From: Syntrophomonadaceae bacterium
GTDB taxonomy: Bacteria; Bacillota_D; Dethiobacteria; DTU022; UBA8154
Length of the DNA stretch: 6,284 nucleotides
Direction of reading: 5' to 3'
NCBI GenBank assembly: GCA_007120815.1
Contig: SKMY01000005.1
Coordinates: 1-6,284 of the forward strand
Below the pieces are notes generated by a model, which was given only the letters and a program-made list of their open reading frames with translations, searched no databases and was not told where the DNA came from. The stretch's first letter is position 1, and the number at the start of each line of letters is the position of its first letter. Shown piece by piece: positions 5,539 to 6,284 of this stretch. The translations under genes were made by a program, and so were the position numbers.

Positions 5539-6284
5539 TTAACTGTATTCTGAAGGCCCCACGTGAACATTGATATAATCAATATCATCCCGGGTGCTCA
5601 AAAGCTTTTCTTCCACGTCATGGGCTACGTTGTGACCCTCTTCAACAGTCAAACCGCTGTCCACACCTATCTCTAAGTCTACTAACAGGCAGGGACCGCT
5701 GCTCCTGGCCCTGACCTGGTGAATTTCTTTTACCCGGGGAACCCCCAGGGCAATGGAACAAATTTCATCCAGGGTATCGGGAGAACAGGCGCCGTCCATG
5801 AGCTCCCGACCCGATTCTTTCGCGATTCCCAGTCCCATACGGATAATCAAAACCGCTACGGCCGCTCCCGCCAGCGGATCCAGGTAATACAGCAGCGGGT
5901 AACCCAGGTACGCACCCAACAGAGCGCCTCCGATGCCCAAAAGCGCTGCAGTGGAGGAGAGCACATCGCTGCGGTGATCCCAGGCATTGGCAATGATTGC
6001 CCTGGAATTCACTTTTTTCCCCAGTGCCAGCATATATCGGAACAGAATTTCTTTTATCACGATGGATATGAGGGCGGCAACCAGAGCAAAAGAGCCCGGT
6101 GCCTGCTCAACACCTTCCCACAGGCAGCTCATCGATGACAGGAACAGGTAGCCGCCGGTGGCGATAATGATGATACCCACAATGTTCTGAGCCAGGGTTT
6201 CCGCCTTGCCGTGGCCATAAGGGTGACAGTCGTCGGCAGGCTTGTAACTTTCCCTGAGCCCAAACAATACGATTATATTGACCA
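5539..6284 (-). CDS. Cation diffusion facilitator (CDF) family metal transporter, N-terminus beyond the window
   Basis: A cytoplasmic-membrane metal/proton antiporter, probably exporting a divalent metal. The frame is open to the right edge (first whole codon ends at 6282; residues numbered from there, 247 present). Homology begins mid-protein, so roughly 50 residues holding TM1 and TM2 with their metal-binding pair are missing. The TTG at 6267 is not a credible start. Visible: HPYGHGK (20-26) in the TM2-TM3 loop; hydrophobic segments near 32-52, 65-87, 108-127 and 130-151; the TM5 metal motif N-A-W-D-H-R-S-D (D102, D106); and the C-terminal cytoplasmic domain (about 168-245). Zinc-type members have His where D102 lies, so Asp hints at Mn or Fe preference. 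The stop is 107 bases before the NuoE-like gene. No convincing terminator is visible between them, but the gap and the operator-like site suggest separate control. Confidence 0.88.
   Translation of the reverse strand, partial: VNIIVLFGLRESYKPADDCHPYGHGKAETLAQNIVGIIIIATGGYLFLSSMSCLWEGVEQAPGSFALVAALISIVIKEILFRYMLALGKKVNSRAIIANAWDHRSDVLSSTAALLGIGGALLGAYLGYPLLYYLDPLAGAAVAVLIIRMGLGIAKESGRELMDGACSPDTLDEICSIALGVPRVKEIHQVRARSSGPCLLVDLEIGVDSGLTVEEGHNVAHDVEEKLLSTRDDIDYINVHVGPSEYS

Noticed and set aside
6265..6267. TTG as the true start of the CDF transporter
   Set aside because: The frame is open to the window edge, and the protein at this point is already past TM2, with no room for the first two helices.
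1..6284. CRISPR array, insertion sequence, tRNA or rRNA, phage or toxin-antitoxin system
   Set aside because: No spaced direct repeats, terminal inverted repeats with a transposase, cloverleaf or relevant protein motifs were seen; the window is filled by metabolic and transport genes.

Overview
The window suits an anaerobic, low-to-mid-GC Firmicute, most likely class Clostridia (Peptococcaceae or Moorella-like acetogens, sulfate reducers or syntrophs). This rests on a selenocysteine formate dehydrogenase fused to a NuoG-like iron-sulfur domain, its NuoE/NuoF partners, very strong Shine-Dalgarno sites, TTG start use, and a sequence matching the Firmicute PerR box. No marker gene fixes the genus.

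Every confident gene lies on the minus strand. Right to left in the window, which is 5' to 3' for the genes: (1) a cation diffusion facilitator (CDF) metal transporter cut by the right edge (5539-6284); (2) a 107-base gap holding the PerR-box-like palindrome; (3) a tight four-gene cluster: NuoE-like protein (4916-5431), an unrecognised 59-residue cysteine-rich protein (4710-4889), NuoF-like flavoprotein (2896-4680) and formate dehydrogenase alpha subunit (205-2874). Gaps between these genes are 26, 29 and 21 bases, so they very probably form one operon. (4) A short 3' leader-out with a hairpin (135-160) and a strong bidirectional terminator (94-127). (5) An edge stretch, 1-93, with no gene I can support.

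The key reading decision is in the formate dehydrogenase. An in-frame TGA at 1837-1839 splits what would otherwise look like two genes. The TGA sits exactly where E. coli FdhF has its catalytic selenocysteine, and a perfect 6-bp hairpin with a GGUCU loop begins 12 bases downstream. It should be read as one 889-residue selenoprotein.

Working model: FdhA oxidises formate (or reduces CO2) at a Mo/W-bis-MGD-Sec site. Electrons pass through its N-terminal iron-sulfur domain to the NuoF-like subunit (FMN, NAD(P)H, 4Fe-4S and a 2x[4Fe-4S] tail) and the NuoE-like 2Fe-2S subunit. This is the HydABC/HndABCD modular plan with a formate dehydrogenase in place of the [FeFe] hydrogenase, so NAD(P)-linked and perhaps ferredoxin-bifurcating activity is plausible but not shown. 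The least explained parts are the small cysteine-rich protein and the PerR-like operator.
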